Part shown: in pieces, positions 16,486 through 25,220 of the stretch
How positions within the stretch are numbered: position 1 is the stretch's first letter
Layout: each line of letters starts with the position of its first letter
Assembly (NCBI RefSeq): GCF_009380155.1
Contig: NZ_WHUV01000005.1
Span: 248,001 to 312,000, forward strand
Length of the DNA stretch: 64,000 nucleotides
DNA from: Pseudomonas piscis
GTDB lineage: Bacteria; Pseudomonadota; Gammaproteobacteria; Pseudomonadales; Pseudomonadaceae
Direction: 5' to 3'
Program-made: the position numbers and the translations under genes
The notes under the pieces: model-generated
What the model was told of the DNA's origin: nothing
Database searches by the model: none
The model's input: only the letters and a program-made list of their open reading frames with translations

Positions 16486-17880
16486 TCATGCCACCCCCAG
16501 CACCGAGGCCAGGTGGGCGTTGATGAATGTGCCGCGTGGGTCCAGCTCCTGGCGCACCTTGGCGAAAGCCTGCCATTGCGGGTACAGCGCCTGGAGGTTG
16601 CGGGCGTTGAGGCTGTGGTGCTTGCCCCAGTGTGGGCGCCCCTGGTACTTCCAGAAGATCGGCTCCACCGCGGCGAAGAAGTTGTGGTGGTCCATGCTGT
16701 AGTGCTGGTGCACCGAGATCGAGCAACTGTCGCGACCCTCGAACATGCTCAGGGGAATGTCGTCGGCCTTGACGTAGCGGTACTCGATGGGAAACCAGGT
16801 GCGCAGGTCTTTGTCATGGATCAGCGCGAGGATCTCGCGCAGGCAGGCCGGCCCCAGGTGCGCAGGCACCGAGTACTCCATCTCGTTGAAGCGCACGCTG
16901 CGCACGTTGGCGTAGACCTGGTAGGAATCGCCCACCCGTTCGTCGAAGCTCGCCAGCCAGCGCAGGCTGTTGAGCAGGTGGCGCCGGGTGTCGGGAAAAT
17001 CGCTGACGTACTTGTCCAGGTTCTCGATCAGGCTGACGAACTCGTTGCCGCCCTCCTCGGCCGGATCGCGAGGCGGGGTGGCCGGGTCCGTGGTTTCGTT
17101 CAGCGCCACCGCCAGGGCGTAGTCGGAATGGGTGACCACGAGCATTTCCCAGTGCTGGTTGCTGCGGGTCAGGTGGTCCATGTCCTCCAGCAGTTCGTCG
17201 GTCTTGGCGATCCACTGCTTCTCCCGCAGGCGATAGGCCTCGCGGTTCTGCAAGCGCACCCGGGTCGTCACCCCCAGCGCCCCCAGGGACGCCCGCGCGG
17301 CATGGAACACCTCGGCGTTACGCTGGCGATCGCAGTCCAGCACCTGGCCAGCGGCGGTCACCAGTTGCAACCCGCAGACCTGGCTCGAATAGGAACCGAA
17401 GCCGACCCCGGTGCCATGGGTCGAGGTGGCAATCGCCCCGGCCAGGGTCTGGTAATCGATATCGGCCATGTTCCACAGGGCCTGCCCCACCTCCTTGAGC
17501 GCCGGCCCCATGAGCGACATCGGCGTACCGCCGGCGAACTCCGCCTGCAGGGTCTTGGGATCGTGCTCCAGCAGGCCGTTGAAATAGGCCAGGGACAGCA
17601 AGGTGCCGTCAGTGGGCACCAGGGCGCTGAAGGAGTGCCCCGAGCCCACCGGGCGGATCTTGCCCGGGGCCTTGCGGATCACCTGGACCAGCTCGTCCAG
17701 GTCCTTGGGCGCCAGGCGTGCCTCGGGCAGGCAGCTTTGCGCGCCGGACCAGTTGCGCCAGGGAATCAGCCGCGGGGCGCGGACCAGTTCGGCCATCAGC
17801 GGGTTGCTGCACAGCGCGGTGAATGCGCCGAGGGCGCCGGCCCCTTGCAACAGGCGACGGCGAGAGAGGTGCATGACCAT
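16486..17880 (-). CDS. sphC: SphC-type FAD-linked oxidase (ALO family), Tat-exported
   Basis: This 464-residue protein has a twin-arginine signal (LSRRRLLQGAGALGAFTAL). A vanillyl-alcohol-oxidase-type FAD domain follows, with KIRPVGSGHSFSALVPTDGT (about 85-105) and TLAGAIATSTHGTGVGFGSY (about 145-165). The C-terminal part is a D-arabinono-1,4-lactone-oxidase-like domain with YSMDHHNFFAAVEPIFW and GRPHWGKHHSLNARNL. It probably oxidises a sphingosine-derived alcohol or amine in the periplasm and passes electrons to the neighbouring cytochrome c. The start is 20 bases after the sphD stop. Confidence 0.8.
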   Translation of the reverse strand: MVMHLSRRRLLQGAGALGAFTALCSNPLMAELVRAPRLIPWRNWSGAQSCLPEARLAPKDLDELVQVIRKAPGKIRPVGSGHSFSALVPTDGTLLSLAYFNGLLEHDPKTLQAEFAGGTPMSLMGPALKEVGQALWNMADIDYQTLAGAIATSTHGTGVGFGSYSSQVCGLQLVTAAGQVLDCDRQRNAEVFHAARASLGALGVTTRVRLQNREAYRLREKQWIAKTDELLEDMDHLTRSNQHWEMLVVTHSDYALAVALNETTDPATPPRDPAEEGGNEFVSLIENLDKYVSDFPDTRRHLLNSLRWLASFDERVGDSYQVYANVRSVRFNEMEYSVPAHLGPACLREILALIHDKDLRTWFPIEYRYVKADDIPLSMFEGRDSCSISVHQHYSMDHHNFFAAVEPIFWKYQGRPHWGKHHSLNARNLQALYPQWQAFAKVRQELDPRGTFINAHLASVLGVA

Positions 17881-17899
17881 GGAAGGTGACCTTGTATTT

Positions 17900-18307
17900 T
17901 TATTGGAATGAATGGCCGGACATAAAGCTGATCAGCGCCAGGAACTGCTCTTCGGAACACTGCATGCACTGGCCCATGGGCGGCATGCCCTGGTAACCGT
18001 TGATGCTGTGGTCCAGCAGGGTATCGGCGCCCTGGGCCAGCCGCGGGGCCCAGGCCTTGGCATCGCCGGCCAGCGGCGCACCGGAAGCCGGGTTCGCATG
18101 GCACAGCTTGCAACTGCTGTCGTAGATCCGCGCCAGATCCGAGTCGGCCGGGCTCTGGCGGGCCGCGTCAAGGCGCCCGGGCGCCGGCGGCTCGGCATCG
18201 CCGCAAGCGCCCAGGGACAAGCCCAGGGCCAGTACCAGGGCGCCGCGACAGGCCGGGGCGAGCAAGCGCCGCAACGGGGGGGAAAACGCAAGGGTGACGC
18301 TAGGCAT
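17900..18307 (-). CDS. sphD: SphD-type periplasmic c-type cytochrome lipoprotein
   Basis: This 135-residue protein has a long signal region and the lipobox LSLGAC (Cys about 34), so it is probably membrane-anchored. There is a single heme motif CKLCH (about residue 65), with the likely Met ligand in GYQGMPPMGQC (about 108). It is the first gene of the minus-strand sphD-sphC-sphB unit and is the probable electron acceptor of SphC. The promoter region carries the 38-bp box shared with sphA about 93 bases upstream of the ATG. Confidence 0.82.
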   Translation of the reverse strand: MPSVTLAFSPPLRRLLAPACRGALVLALGLSLGACGDAEPPAPGRLDAARQSPADSDLARIYDSSCKLCHANPASGAPLAGDAKAWAPRLAQGADTLLDHSINGYQGMPPMGQCMQCSEEQFLALISFMSGHSFQ

Positions 18308-18399
18308 AGGCAGTCCTCGGGGCAGCCGGGCAAAGGGTCGATCCCGGCCACGGGACCCACCTCACAGGGCAACACTAAGGCACCGGCGTCCCCGGGTTG

Positions 18400-18437
18400 A
18401 GGGCATTGGCGGCCAGCCAAGGGGACTTGGCCGGACA
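18400..18437 (-). promoter_or_regulatory. putative SphR-type activator box upstream of sphDCB
   Basis: On the minus strand the block starts TGTCCGGCCAAGTCCCC at 18437 and ends TGGCCGCCAATGCCCT at 18400. It matches the sphA box at 32 of 38 positions. It lies about 93 bases before the sphD start. A TTAGTG element follows 21 bases downstream, the same distance as TTATTT in the sphA promoter. Confidence 0.65.
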
Positions 18438-18603
18438 GCCGGCCAGAGCGTCCGGCCTGTGCTCGGACAGCCTGAGGCCAAGGCTTGGCGCAGGCCGCCG
18501 AGAACAGTTGCCGGGCATTCGCTGAAACGTTTAATCTCGAACCATGACCGCCTGCCGGCCGAGCGCAGAAACTGCTGAAGAACCCGGCCGTTCAGGCGTA
18601 TAA

Positions 18604-18759
18604 CAGACCGTTGAAAAACCTAGGCGAGGCAGCCAGCGCAAGGCGAAAACAGGCGAAAAAGCGCAGTTCACCCGTGGTAAATGAGCATTTTGACCGGGCT
18701 GGCGCACCAGACTGTTTTCAACGCAGCGATGGCAACGCAGGTAGTTTTTCAACGGCCTG
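18604..18759. mobile_element. MITE-like element with about 20-bp terminal inverted repeats
   Basis: The 156-bp element begins CAGACCGTTGAAAAACC and ends with the inverted counterpart TTTTTCAACGGCCTG. The inverted similarity extends imperfectly about 42 bp inward, with GGCGAAAACAG on the left and CTGTTTTCAACGCAGCG on the right. It has no coding capacity. The structure fits a non-autonomous transposable element of the kind scattered in fluorescent pseudomonads. It sits between sphD and the gapN-like gene. No clear target duplication is visible. Confidence 0.7.
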
Positions 18760-18825
18760 ATAAACCCAGGAACGACGAATCGCCCGTCATCCGCGCCAGA
18801 GCCATTTCCAACACGGGGTAGAGTC

Positions 18826-20451
18826 ATGACCACAGCCAAAGTCCTCAGCAATCTGTTTCCTGCCGCCAGCGACATCCCCGAAGCTTATCGCCTGCCCGAC
18901 CCGGTGGAGCAGCGCGACTACCTGGTGGATGGCCAGCTGCGCATCTGGAACGGCCCCCTGGCCCAGGTCCGCAGCCCGATCTACCTCACAGGCGCCGACG
19001 GCGACCAGCAGGTGATCCTCGGCAGTACCCCGTTGCTGGATGCCGACACCGCACTGCAGGCCCTGGACGCCGCTGTGCGCGCCTACGACCGGGGCCAGGG
19101 CGCCTGGCCTACGATGCGCGTGGCCGAGCGCATCCAGCATGTGGAAGCCTTCCTGGCGCGCATGCGCGAGCAGCGCACCGCGGTGGTCAAGCTGTTGATG
19201 TGGGAGATCGGCAAGAACCTCAAGGATTCGGAGAAAGAATTCGACCGCACCTGCGACTACATCGTCGACACCATCGGCGCGCTCAAGGAACTGGACCGGC
19301 GTTCCAGCCGCTTCGAACTGGAACAGGACACCCTCGGCCAGATCCGCCGCGTGCCCCTGGGCGTGGCCTTGTGCATGGGGCCCTACAACTACCCGCTCAA
19401 CGAGACCTTCACCACCCTGATCCCAGCGCTGATCATGGGCAACACCGTGGTGTTCAAGCCGGCCAAGCTCGGCGTGCTGCTGATCCGCCCATTGCTGGAG
19501 GCGTTCCGCGACAGCTTCCCGGCCGGGGTGATCAACGTCATCTACGGCAGCGGCCGCGAGACCGTCAGCGCCCTGATGGCCAGCGGCAAGGTGGACATCT
19601 TCGCCTTCATCGGCACCAACAAGGCCGCCAGCGACCTGAAGAAACTCCACCCCAAGCCGCACCGCCTGCGCGCGGCCCTGGGCCTGGACGCGAAGAACCC
19701 GGGGATCGTGCTGCCCGATGCCGACCTGGACAACGCCGTCAGCGAAGCCCTGACCGGCGCCTTGTCGTTCAACGGCCAGCGCTGCACCGCGTTGAAGATC
19801 CTGTTCGTCCACGAAGCGGTGGTGCAGCGCTTCATCGAGCAATTCAATGCCAAGCTGCAAAGCCTCAAGCCGGGCATGCCCTGGGAGCCCGGCGTCGCCC
19901 TGACCCCACTGCCGGAGAACACCAAGGTCGACTACCTGCAGGGCCTGGTGGCCGATGCCCAGGCCCATGGCGCGCAGGTGGTGAACCCCGATGGCGGCGT
20001 GTCCCGGGCCTCGTTCTTCTACCCGGCGGTGCTGTACCCGGTGAACCCGCAGATGCGCGTGTACCACGAGGAGCAGTTCGGCCCGGTGGTGCCCATCGTG
20101 CCCTATCGCGACCTGGAGACGGTGATCGACTACGTGCTGGAGTCGGACTTCGGCCAGCAACTGAGCCTGTTCGGCAGTGACCCGGCGCAGATCGGCAAGC
20201 TGGTGGACGCCTTCGCCAACCAGGTGGGGCGGATCAATATCAACGCCCAATGCCAGCGCGGCCCGGACACCTTCCCCTTCAACGGGCGCAAGAACTCCGC
20301 CGAGGGCACGCTATCGGTCCATGACGCGCTGCGCACCTTCTCGATCCGCACCCTGGTGGCCACCAAGTTCCAGGCGCGCAACAAGGAGCTGATCAGCGAC
20401 ATCATCCGCAACCGTGACTCCAGCTTCCTGACCACCGACTACATTTTCTAG
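18826..20451 (+). CDS. gapN: GapN-type NADP-dependent glyceraldehyde-3-phosphate dehydrogenase (ALDH family)
   Basis: This 541-residue ALDH-superfamily protein matches the long bacterial proteins annotated as non-phosphorylating GAPDH. It has RRVPLGVALCMGPYNYPLNE (cofactor region), VVFKPAKLG, FIGTNKAA, the catalytic Cys in FNGQRCTALK (about residue 321) and EEQFGPVVPIVPYRDLE. The usual ELGGK motif with the general-base Glu reads GLDAK here, so the Glu seems replaced by Gly. It stands alone, downstream of the MITE. By family it would oxidise glyceraldehyde-3-phosphate to 3-phosphoglycerate, but the substrate is uncertain. Confidence 0.8.
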   Translation: MTTAKVLSNLFPAASDIPEAYRLPDPVEQRDYLVDGQLRIWNGPLAQVRSPIYLTGADGDQQVILGSTPLLDADTALQALDAAVRAYDRGQGAWPTMRVAERIQHVEAFLARMREQRTAVVKLLMWEIGKNLKDSEKEFDRTCDYIVDTIGALKELDRRSSRFELEQDTLGQIRRVPLGVALCMGPYNYPLNETFTTLIPALIMGNTVVFKPAKLGVLLIRPLLEAFRDSFPAGVINVIYGSGRETVSALMASGKVDIFAFIGTNKAASDLKKLHPKPHRLRAALGLDAKNPGIVLPDADLDNAVSEALTGALSFNGQRCTALKILFVHEAVVQRFIEQFNAKLQSLKPGMPWEPGVALTPLPENTKVDYLQGLVADAQAHGAQVVNPDGGVSRASFFYPAVLYPVNPQMRVYHEEQFGPVVPIVPYRDLETVIDYVLESDFGQQLSLFGSDPAQIGKLVDAFANQVGRININAQCQRGPDTFPFNGRKNSAEGTLSVHDALRTFSIRTLVATKFQARNKELISDIIRNRDSSFLTTDYIF

Positions 20452-20521
20452 CAAGGCCCGGGGGCCTGCCTGGCAGGCTCCCCCCACTCGCTGCCTTTCA
20501 CCCACCACAGGAGAAACCGGT

Positions 20522-21607
20522 CTGGGCCCGTTCAAACACCTGCGGGGCACACGCCTGCCCTCCTGGCTGCGCCATCTGCTACGGCCAGTGCTCGACCCGT
20601 ACCGGCGCTATCGCCATGCGCGGCTGATCCACGCGGTGCGGGTGGTCCTCGGGCTGATCGCCACGATCCTCCTGACCACCGGCCTGAACCTGCCCCACGG
20701 CGAATGGGCTTCGGTGACCATGCTGGTGGTGATCGGCGGCCTGCAGCACCACGGTAATATCGGCAAGAAAGCCACCGAACGGGCGATCGGCACCCTGGTA
20801 GGCGCCGGGGTCGGCCTGTTGCTGATCGTGCAGCAGGCGTACTTCGGCCAGCCCTGGCTGACTTACCTGGGCATGTCGGCGGTCTGCGGTTATTTTTCCT
20901 ACCACGCCATCGGCAAGGGCGGCTACACCGCGCTGCTGGCGGCGATCACCGTGTTCATCGTCGCCGGCCATGGCGACAACCAGGTCAGCGACGGCCTGTG
21001 GCGGGCGGTGGATATCCTGATCGGCATCGCCCTGGCCCTGGCGTTTTCCTTCGCCATCCCGCTGTACGCGGTGTACTCCTGGCGCTACAACCTGGCCGGC
21101 GCCCTGCGCGACTGCGCGCAGTTGTACGGACGGATCATCAAGGGCCAATCGGTGACCGACGACGAGCACCTGAGGCTGCTCGGGCGGGTCAACAGCGCCA
21201 TGCTGCAACTGCGCTCGCTGATGCCTTCGGTGTCCAAGGAAGTGCGGATTTCCATGACCGAGCTGGACGCCATCCAGCGCAACCTGCGCATGTGCATCAG
21301 CACCCTGGAGATCCTCGGCAATACCCGCCCCGATGCTGGCGACCGCCAGGCCATGGCGCAGATGCAACTGGGCCTCAAGGCCGAGCACCGGCAGATCCGC
21401 ATGCACCTGGTGGGCATGGCCCGGGCCCTGCAGTCAGGCATTACCCAACGCCTGGAAAAACCCCTGGAGGCCAGCCCGGGCAATGCCCTGGAAGCACCGG
21501 CGCACTCGGCACCGGATGGCTACCGGCTGCTGACCCGGCAGTTGGTGACGACCCTCGCCGAGATGCGCCAGCGCCTGGCCAAGAGCGCCCGGCACTGGAA
21601 GATCTAG
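20522..21607 (+). CDS. FUSC-family membrane protein (YccS/aromatic-acid-exporter type)
   Basis: The protein has four to five membrane segments in the first half (VVLGLIATILLTTGLNLP; MLVVIGGLQHHGNIGKKATE; GAGVGLLLIVQQAYF; LLAAITVFIVAGHG). A cytoplasmic helical C-terminal half follows. This fits the fusaric-acid-resistance / YccS superfamily. No ATG, GTG or TTG has a ribosome-binding site. A CTG at 20522 lies 8 bases after AGGAG (20509-20513) and gives 361 residues, while GTG 20588 (339 residues) lacks one. I chose the CTG. The gene is convergent with moeA, and the two stop codons overlap. Confidence 0.75.
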   Translation: MGPFKHLRGTRLPSWLRHLLRPVLDPYRRYRHARLIHAVRVVLGLIATILLTTGLNLPHGEWASVTMLVVIGGLQHHGNIGKKATERAIGTLVGAGVGLLLIVQQAYFGQPWLTYLGMSAVCGYFSYHAIGKGGYTALLAAITVFIVAGHGDNQVSDGLWRAVDILIGIALALAFSFAIPLYAVYSWRYNLAGALRDCAQLYGRIIKGQSVTDDEHLRLLGRVNSAMLQLRSLMPSVSKEVRISMTELDAIQRNLRMCISTLEILGNTRPDAGDRQAMAQMQLGLKAEHRQIRMHLVGMARALQSGITQRLEKPLEASPGNALEAPAHSAPDGYRLLTRQLVTTLAEMRQRLAKSARHWKI

Positions 21608-22809
21608 AACAGCTCGCTGAACGGAATGAAGCGCGCCAGATCCCCGGACTGCAGGGTCCGCCCTTCGGGGATCTCCACCAGGCCATCGGCCCAGCAGGCA
21701 CCCAGCAGCACCCCGGAGCTCTGGTTCGGATAGAGCACCGCGCGCCCCTGCTCCAGGCGCGCGCGCAGGTACTCTCGACGACTGCCGGCCCGGGCCCAGT
21801 CGAAGGCCACCGGCACCATGACGCCCAAAGGCTCGACCTCGCCCATGCCCTGGATGCGCAGCAGGTAGGCACGGGCCAGCAGGCCGAAGGTCACCAGGGC
21901 CGAGGCCGGGTTGCCCGGCAGGCCGATCACCGGCACCTGGCCGAAGTAGCCCACGGTCAACGGTTTGCCAGGCTTGATCGCCAGTTTCCAGAACAGCGGC
22001 CGGCCACTGTCGCGCAGCACCTGGCCCAGGCAGTCGGCATCGCCCGCGGACACTCCGCCCGTGGTGAGGATCAGGTCGGCCCCGTGCTGCAGTTGCTCGA
22101 GCCGTAGCCGGGTCTGCTGCGGCTGGTCCGGCAGGATCCCGGCATCGATCACCTCGCAGCCCAGGGCATCGAGCCAATGCCGGAGCAAGGTGCGGTTGCT
22201 GTTGTAGATGCAGCCTTCGCGCAGCGCCATGCCCGGCTCCAGCAGCTCGTCACCGGTGGACAGCAGCGCCACCCGGGGCTTGCGCACCACCGGCAACCGG
22301 GTACAGCCCTGGGCGGCGGCCACCGCCAGCTCGAAGGGCCCAAGGCGCGTGCCGGCCTCGAGCAACACCTGGCCGGCGCGGTTCTCCTGGCCCTGGGGGC
22401 GGATGTTCTGCCCCGGCTTGAGCGCCTGGGTAAAACGCACCCGGCCATCATCCAGCAGCTCGACGTTTTCCTGCATCTCGACGCAGTCGGCGCCGGCGGG
22501 CACCGGGGCGCCGGTGAAGATCCGCGCGCAGGTGCCCGGCTGCAACGGCGTACCGGGCCGGCCGGCGAACACCGTCTGTGCTACCAGCAGTGGCTGGCCG
22601 TCCCAGTGGGCAAGGTCCAGGGCGTAGCCGTCCATGGCGCTGTTGGGCCAGGGCGGCAAATCCAGGGTCGCCACCAGGTCGCAGGCCAGGACCCGCTGCC
22701 GGGCCTCGTCCAGGGCCAGCTCCTGGCTCTGGTCCAGTTGCCGGGTATCGGCCATGGCCAGCAGGCTGGCCAGCGCCTCCTCTACCGGCATCAGCTTGCC
22801 CTGGCTCAT
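21604..22809 (-). CDS. moeA: molybdopterin molybdenumtransferase MoeA
   Basis: This 401-residue enzyme inserts molybdenum into adenylylated molybdopterin. Signatures are LPPWPNSAMDGYALDL, RIFTGAPVPAGADCV, RPQGQENRAGQVL, LILTTGGVSAGDADCLG and the C-terminal VIGLPGNPASALVTF. The ATG at 22809 overlaps the moaB stop (TCAT at 22806-22809), so the two are translated from one message. It belongs to the molybdenum-cofactor block extending to 29418. Confidence 0.96.
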   Translation of the reverse strand: MSQGKLMPVEEALASLLAMADTRQLDQSQELALDEARQRVLACDLVATLDLPPWPNSAMDGYALDLAHWDGQPLLVAQTVFAGRPGTPLQPGTCARIFTGAPVPAGADCVEMQENVELLDDGRVRFTQALKPGQNIRPQGQENRAGQVLLEAGTRLGPFELAVAAAQGCTRLPVVRKPRVALLSTGDELLEPGMALREGCIYNSNRTLLRHWLDALGCEVIDAGILPDQPQQTRLRLEQLQHGADLILTTGGVSAGDADCLGQVLRDSGRPLFWKLAIKPGKPLTVGYFGQVPVIGLPGNPASALVTFGLLARAYLLRIQGMGEVEPLGVMVPVAFDWARAGSRREYLRARLEQGRAVLYPNQSSGVLLGACWADGLVEIPEGRTLQSGDLARFIPFSELF

Positions 22810-23345
22810 CCGCGGGACTCGCAGGCCTGCACCGGCTTGAGGTGGGGGACGAAGTTGCACGGCCGGTGCCGGGCATCCAGCTGCTCGGCGAGGATGCCTT
22901 CCCAGGCGGTCCGGCAAGCACCGGTGGAGCCCGGCAGGCAGCACACCAGGGTGCCGTTGGACAGCCCGGCCAGGGCCCGGCTCTGCACCGTGGAGGTGCC
23001 GATATCGAGGATCGAGATCGCGCGGAACAACTCGCCGAAACCATCGATGCGCTTGTCCAGCAGGCAGCCCACGGCTTCCGGGGTGCTGTCGCGGCCGGTG
23101 AAGCCGGTGCCGCCGGTGATCAGCACCACCTGGATGCGCTCGTCGGCGATCCAGGTCGCGACCTGGGCACGGATCTTGTACAGATCGTCCTTGAGCAGGT
23201 TGCGCTCGCTCAGGGTATGCCCGGCTTCGAGCAAGCGGCTGACCAGCAACTGCCCGGAGGTATCGGTGGCATATTCCCGGGTATCGCTGACCGTCAGCAC
23301 GGCAATATTCAAAGGTACAAACAACGCATCCGCCTTCACGCTCAT
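22806..23345 (-). CDS. moaB: molybdenum cofactor biosynthesis protein MoaB (MogA-like adenylyltransferase)
   Basis: This 179-residue MoaB/Mog-fold protein has LNIAVLTVSDTREYATDTSG, the active loop LITGGTGFTGRDSTPEAV and LVCCLPGSTGACRTAW. In this family MoaB adenylylates molybdopterin before metal insertion by MoeA, the next gene in the operon. The size and start fit the family. The divergent neighbour across 225 bases is mobA. Confidence 0.95.
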   Translation of the reverse strand: MSVKADALFVPLNIAVLTVSDTREYATDTSGQLLVSRLLEAGHTLSERNLLKDDLYKIRAQVATWIADERIQVVLITGGTGFTGRDSTPEAVGCLLDKRIDGFGELFRAISILDIGTSTVQSRALAGLSNGTLVCCLPGSTGACRTAWEGILAEQLDARHRPCNFVPHLKPVQACESRG

Positions 23346-23570
23346 GTCACTCTCCGACCGCCAAGATAAAAATCATGAACCCAGGCTAAAGGCCGCAAAG
23401 CGCGGCTGTCTAATCGTTCTGGCTGACCGGATTATCGACCCGCTCTATCGTCGCCAGGCCCGTGCCAGGGCCTGATAAGCCTGATCGATCAGCCATTCGA
23501 ATGTTCCGATTGGACGTCGCGGACAGACAATGAGATCGTGCCCGCCATCGACCTGACATGCCCGTGACCA

Positions 23571-24185
23571 ATGACCCCGACCCGACCTGCCATCGCCACT
23601 CCCCTGCCCTGCTCGATCCTGCTGCTGGCAGGCGGCCGCGGATTGCGCATGGGCGGCCGGGACAAGGGCCTGGTGCCCTGGCGCGGCCGGCCGCTGATTG
23701 CCCATGTGCACGACGTGGTGCGGCCCTTGAGCGACGACCTGATCATTTCCTGCAACCGCAACGCCGAGCAGTACCGGCCCTACGCCGATCAGTTGGTGGC
23801 CGATGCCCAGCAGGATTTTCCCGGCCCGCTGGCCGGTGTCCTGGCCGGCCTGGCCCAGGCCCGGCACCCCTGGCTGCTGGTGCTGGCCTGCGATGCACCA
23901 TGCATCGATGGCGCCTTGATCGAGGCCCTGTGGCAAGCCCGCTGCGCTGGCGAACAACCGGTGATGGTGCAGCAGGACGGCCAATGGCAACCCATGTTCA
24001 GCCTGTTGCCGACGCGACTGCTGGGCGATCTGCGCCAGGCCTGGGACCAGGGCGAACGCAGCCTGCTGCGGGCCCTGCGCGTACAGGGCCTGACGCCCCT
24101 GCACTGTGCTGCCGACGATCCCCGGCTGAGCAATTTCAACAGCCCTGAACTACTGTCTGAAACGCCCCCCGGCTCCCCGGCCTGA
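23571..24185 (+). CDS. mobA: molybdenum cofactor guanylyltransferase MobA
   Basis: This 204-residue nucleotidyltransferase makes the guanine dinucleotide form of the cofactor (MGD) needed by DMSO-reductase-family enzymes such as the two YdeP-type proteins in this window. The glycine-rich signature LLLAGGRGLRMGGRDKGLV is near the N-terminus. The metal-binding Asp lies in LACDAPC (about residue 107) and a late SNFNSPE motif is present. It is divergent from moaB-moeA and followed by a LysR gene on the same strand. Confidence 0.95.
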   Translation: MTPTRPAIATPLPCSILLLAGGRGLRMGGRDKGLVPWRGRPLIAHVHDVVRPLSDDLIISCNRNAEQYRPYADQLVADAQQDFPGPLAGVLAGLAQARHPWLLVLACDAPCIDGALIEALWQARCAGEQPVMVQQDGQWQPMFSLLPTRLLGDLRQAWDQGERSLLRALRVQGLTPLHCAADDPRLSNFNSPELLSETPPGSPA

Positions 24186-24281
24186 AGGCTGGCGGAACAG
24201 CCCGGGACGATCTTCGGGTCTTCCCACAGCTTGAACCTCTGCGTTAATACTGACGACGACCCTCCCACGACAGGTGCCATT

Positions 24282-25175
24282 GTGGACATCAAGCAACTGA
24301 AGTTTCTGATCGCGCTGGAACAGACCCGCCACTTCGGCCAGGCTGCCGCGCGCTGCCACATCACCCAGCCGACCTTGTCCATGCGCCTGCGCAACCTGGA
24401 GGACGAGCTGGACCTGATCCTGGTGACCCGGGGCCAGCGTTTCGAGGGTTTCACCGAGGCCGGCGAACGGGTGCTGGCCTGGGCCAAGACCCTGCTCGCC
24501 GCCCATGATGGGCTGTTCGCCGAAGCCGCCGCCTGCCGCGGGCAACTGGTGGGTAACCTGCGCCTGGGCCTGGTGCCCCTGAGCGGCTTCAACCCCATCG
24601 GCTACGTGCAGAAGCTATCGGCGAGTTTTCCCGAGCTCAAGTTCAGCCTGTCGTCCGGAAGCTCCGACCGCATCATCGAGGAGATCGGCAACAACCAGCT
24701 GGACCTGGGGGTCTGCTACCTGGACCACGTCAATCCCAACTACCTGGACTTCTTCGAGATCGGCGAGACCCGGGTCGGCCTGCTGTACGACACCCGGCAC
24801 TTTCATTTCGAAGGCAACGAGATGAGCTGGGAAGATGCCGCTGAACTGCCGCTGGGCATGCTCAGCACCGGCATGCACTATCGCAAGTCCATCGACTTGA
24901 GTTTCCGCAGCCGCGGCCTCAACCCACAGCCGATCCTGGAAAGCGATTCGACCTACCAGCTGTTCCAGGCCATCCACGAAGGCTTCTGCTGCTCGATCAT
25001 GCCCCTGGACAGCGGCCTGGATTCTCCGATCGAGAACCTGGCCTTCATCAACTTGCCCGACGCCAGCGTGCTGGCGCCCCTGGGCATGGTGATGCGCAAG
25101 ACCGAACCACGTTCGGCGATTGCCGAGAAGTGTTTCGCCGAAGCTCGCAAGCTGTTCGCGATCAAGGGCGAATGA
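24282..25175 (+). CDS. LysR-family regulator within the molybdenum cofactor cluster
   Basis: This 297-residue regulator has an N-terminal winged helix (IKQLKFLIALEQTRHFGQAA; CHITQPTLSMRLRNLEDEL) and a C-terminal substrate-binding-like domain (from about 92). I chose GTG 24282, giving a standard LysR N-terminus; the longer reading adds 17 residues without family character. It lies between mobA and fdhD on the same strand, so it may regulate formate-dehydrogenase-like or cofactor genes. The inducer is unknown. Confidence 0.85.
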   Translation: MDIKQLKFLIALEQTRHFGQAAARCHITQPTLSMRLRNLEDELDLILVTRGQRFEGFTEAGERVLAWAKTLLAAHDGLFAEAAACRGQLVGNLRLGLVPLSGFNPIGYVQKLSASFPELKFSLSSGSSDRIIEEIGNNQLDLGVCYLDHVNPNYLDFFEIGETRVGLLYDTRHFHFEGNEMSWEDAAELPLGMLSTGMHYRKSIDLSFRSRGLNPQPILESDSTYQLFQAIHEGFCCSIMPLDSGLDSPIENLAFINLPDASVLAPLGMVMRKTEPRSAIAEKCFAEARKLFAIKGE

Positions 25176-25220
25176 CCGTTTAGCGCGCCTGCGGGCGCAC
25201 CAGTAGCAAGAGGTGGATGC

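Noticed and set aside
18787..20250. A 487-codon minus-strand frame opposite gapN.
   Set aside because: Same reason: an antisense mirror frame with no motif of its own.
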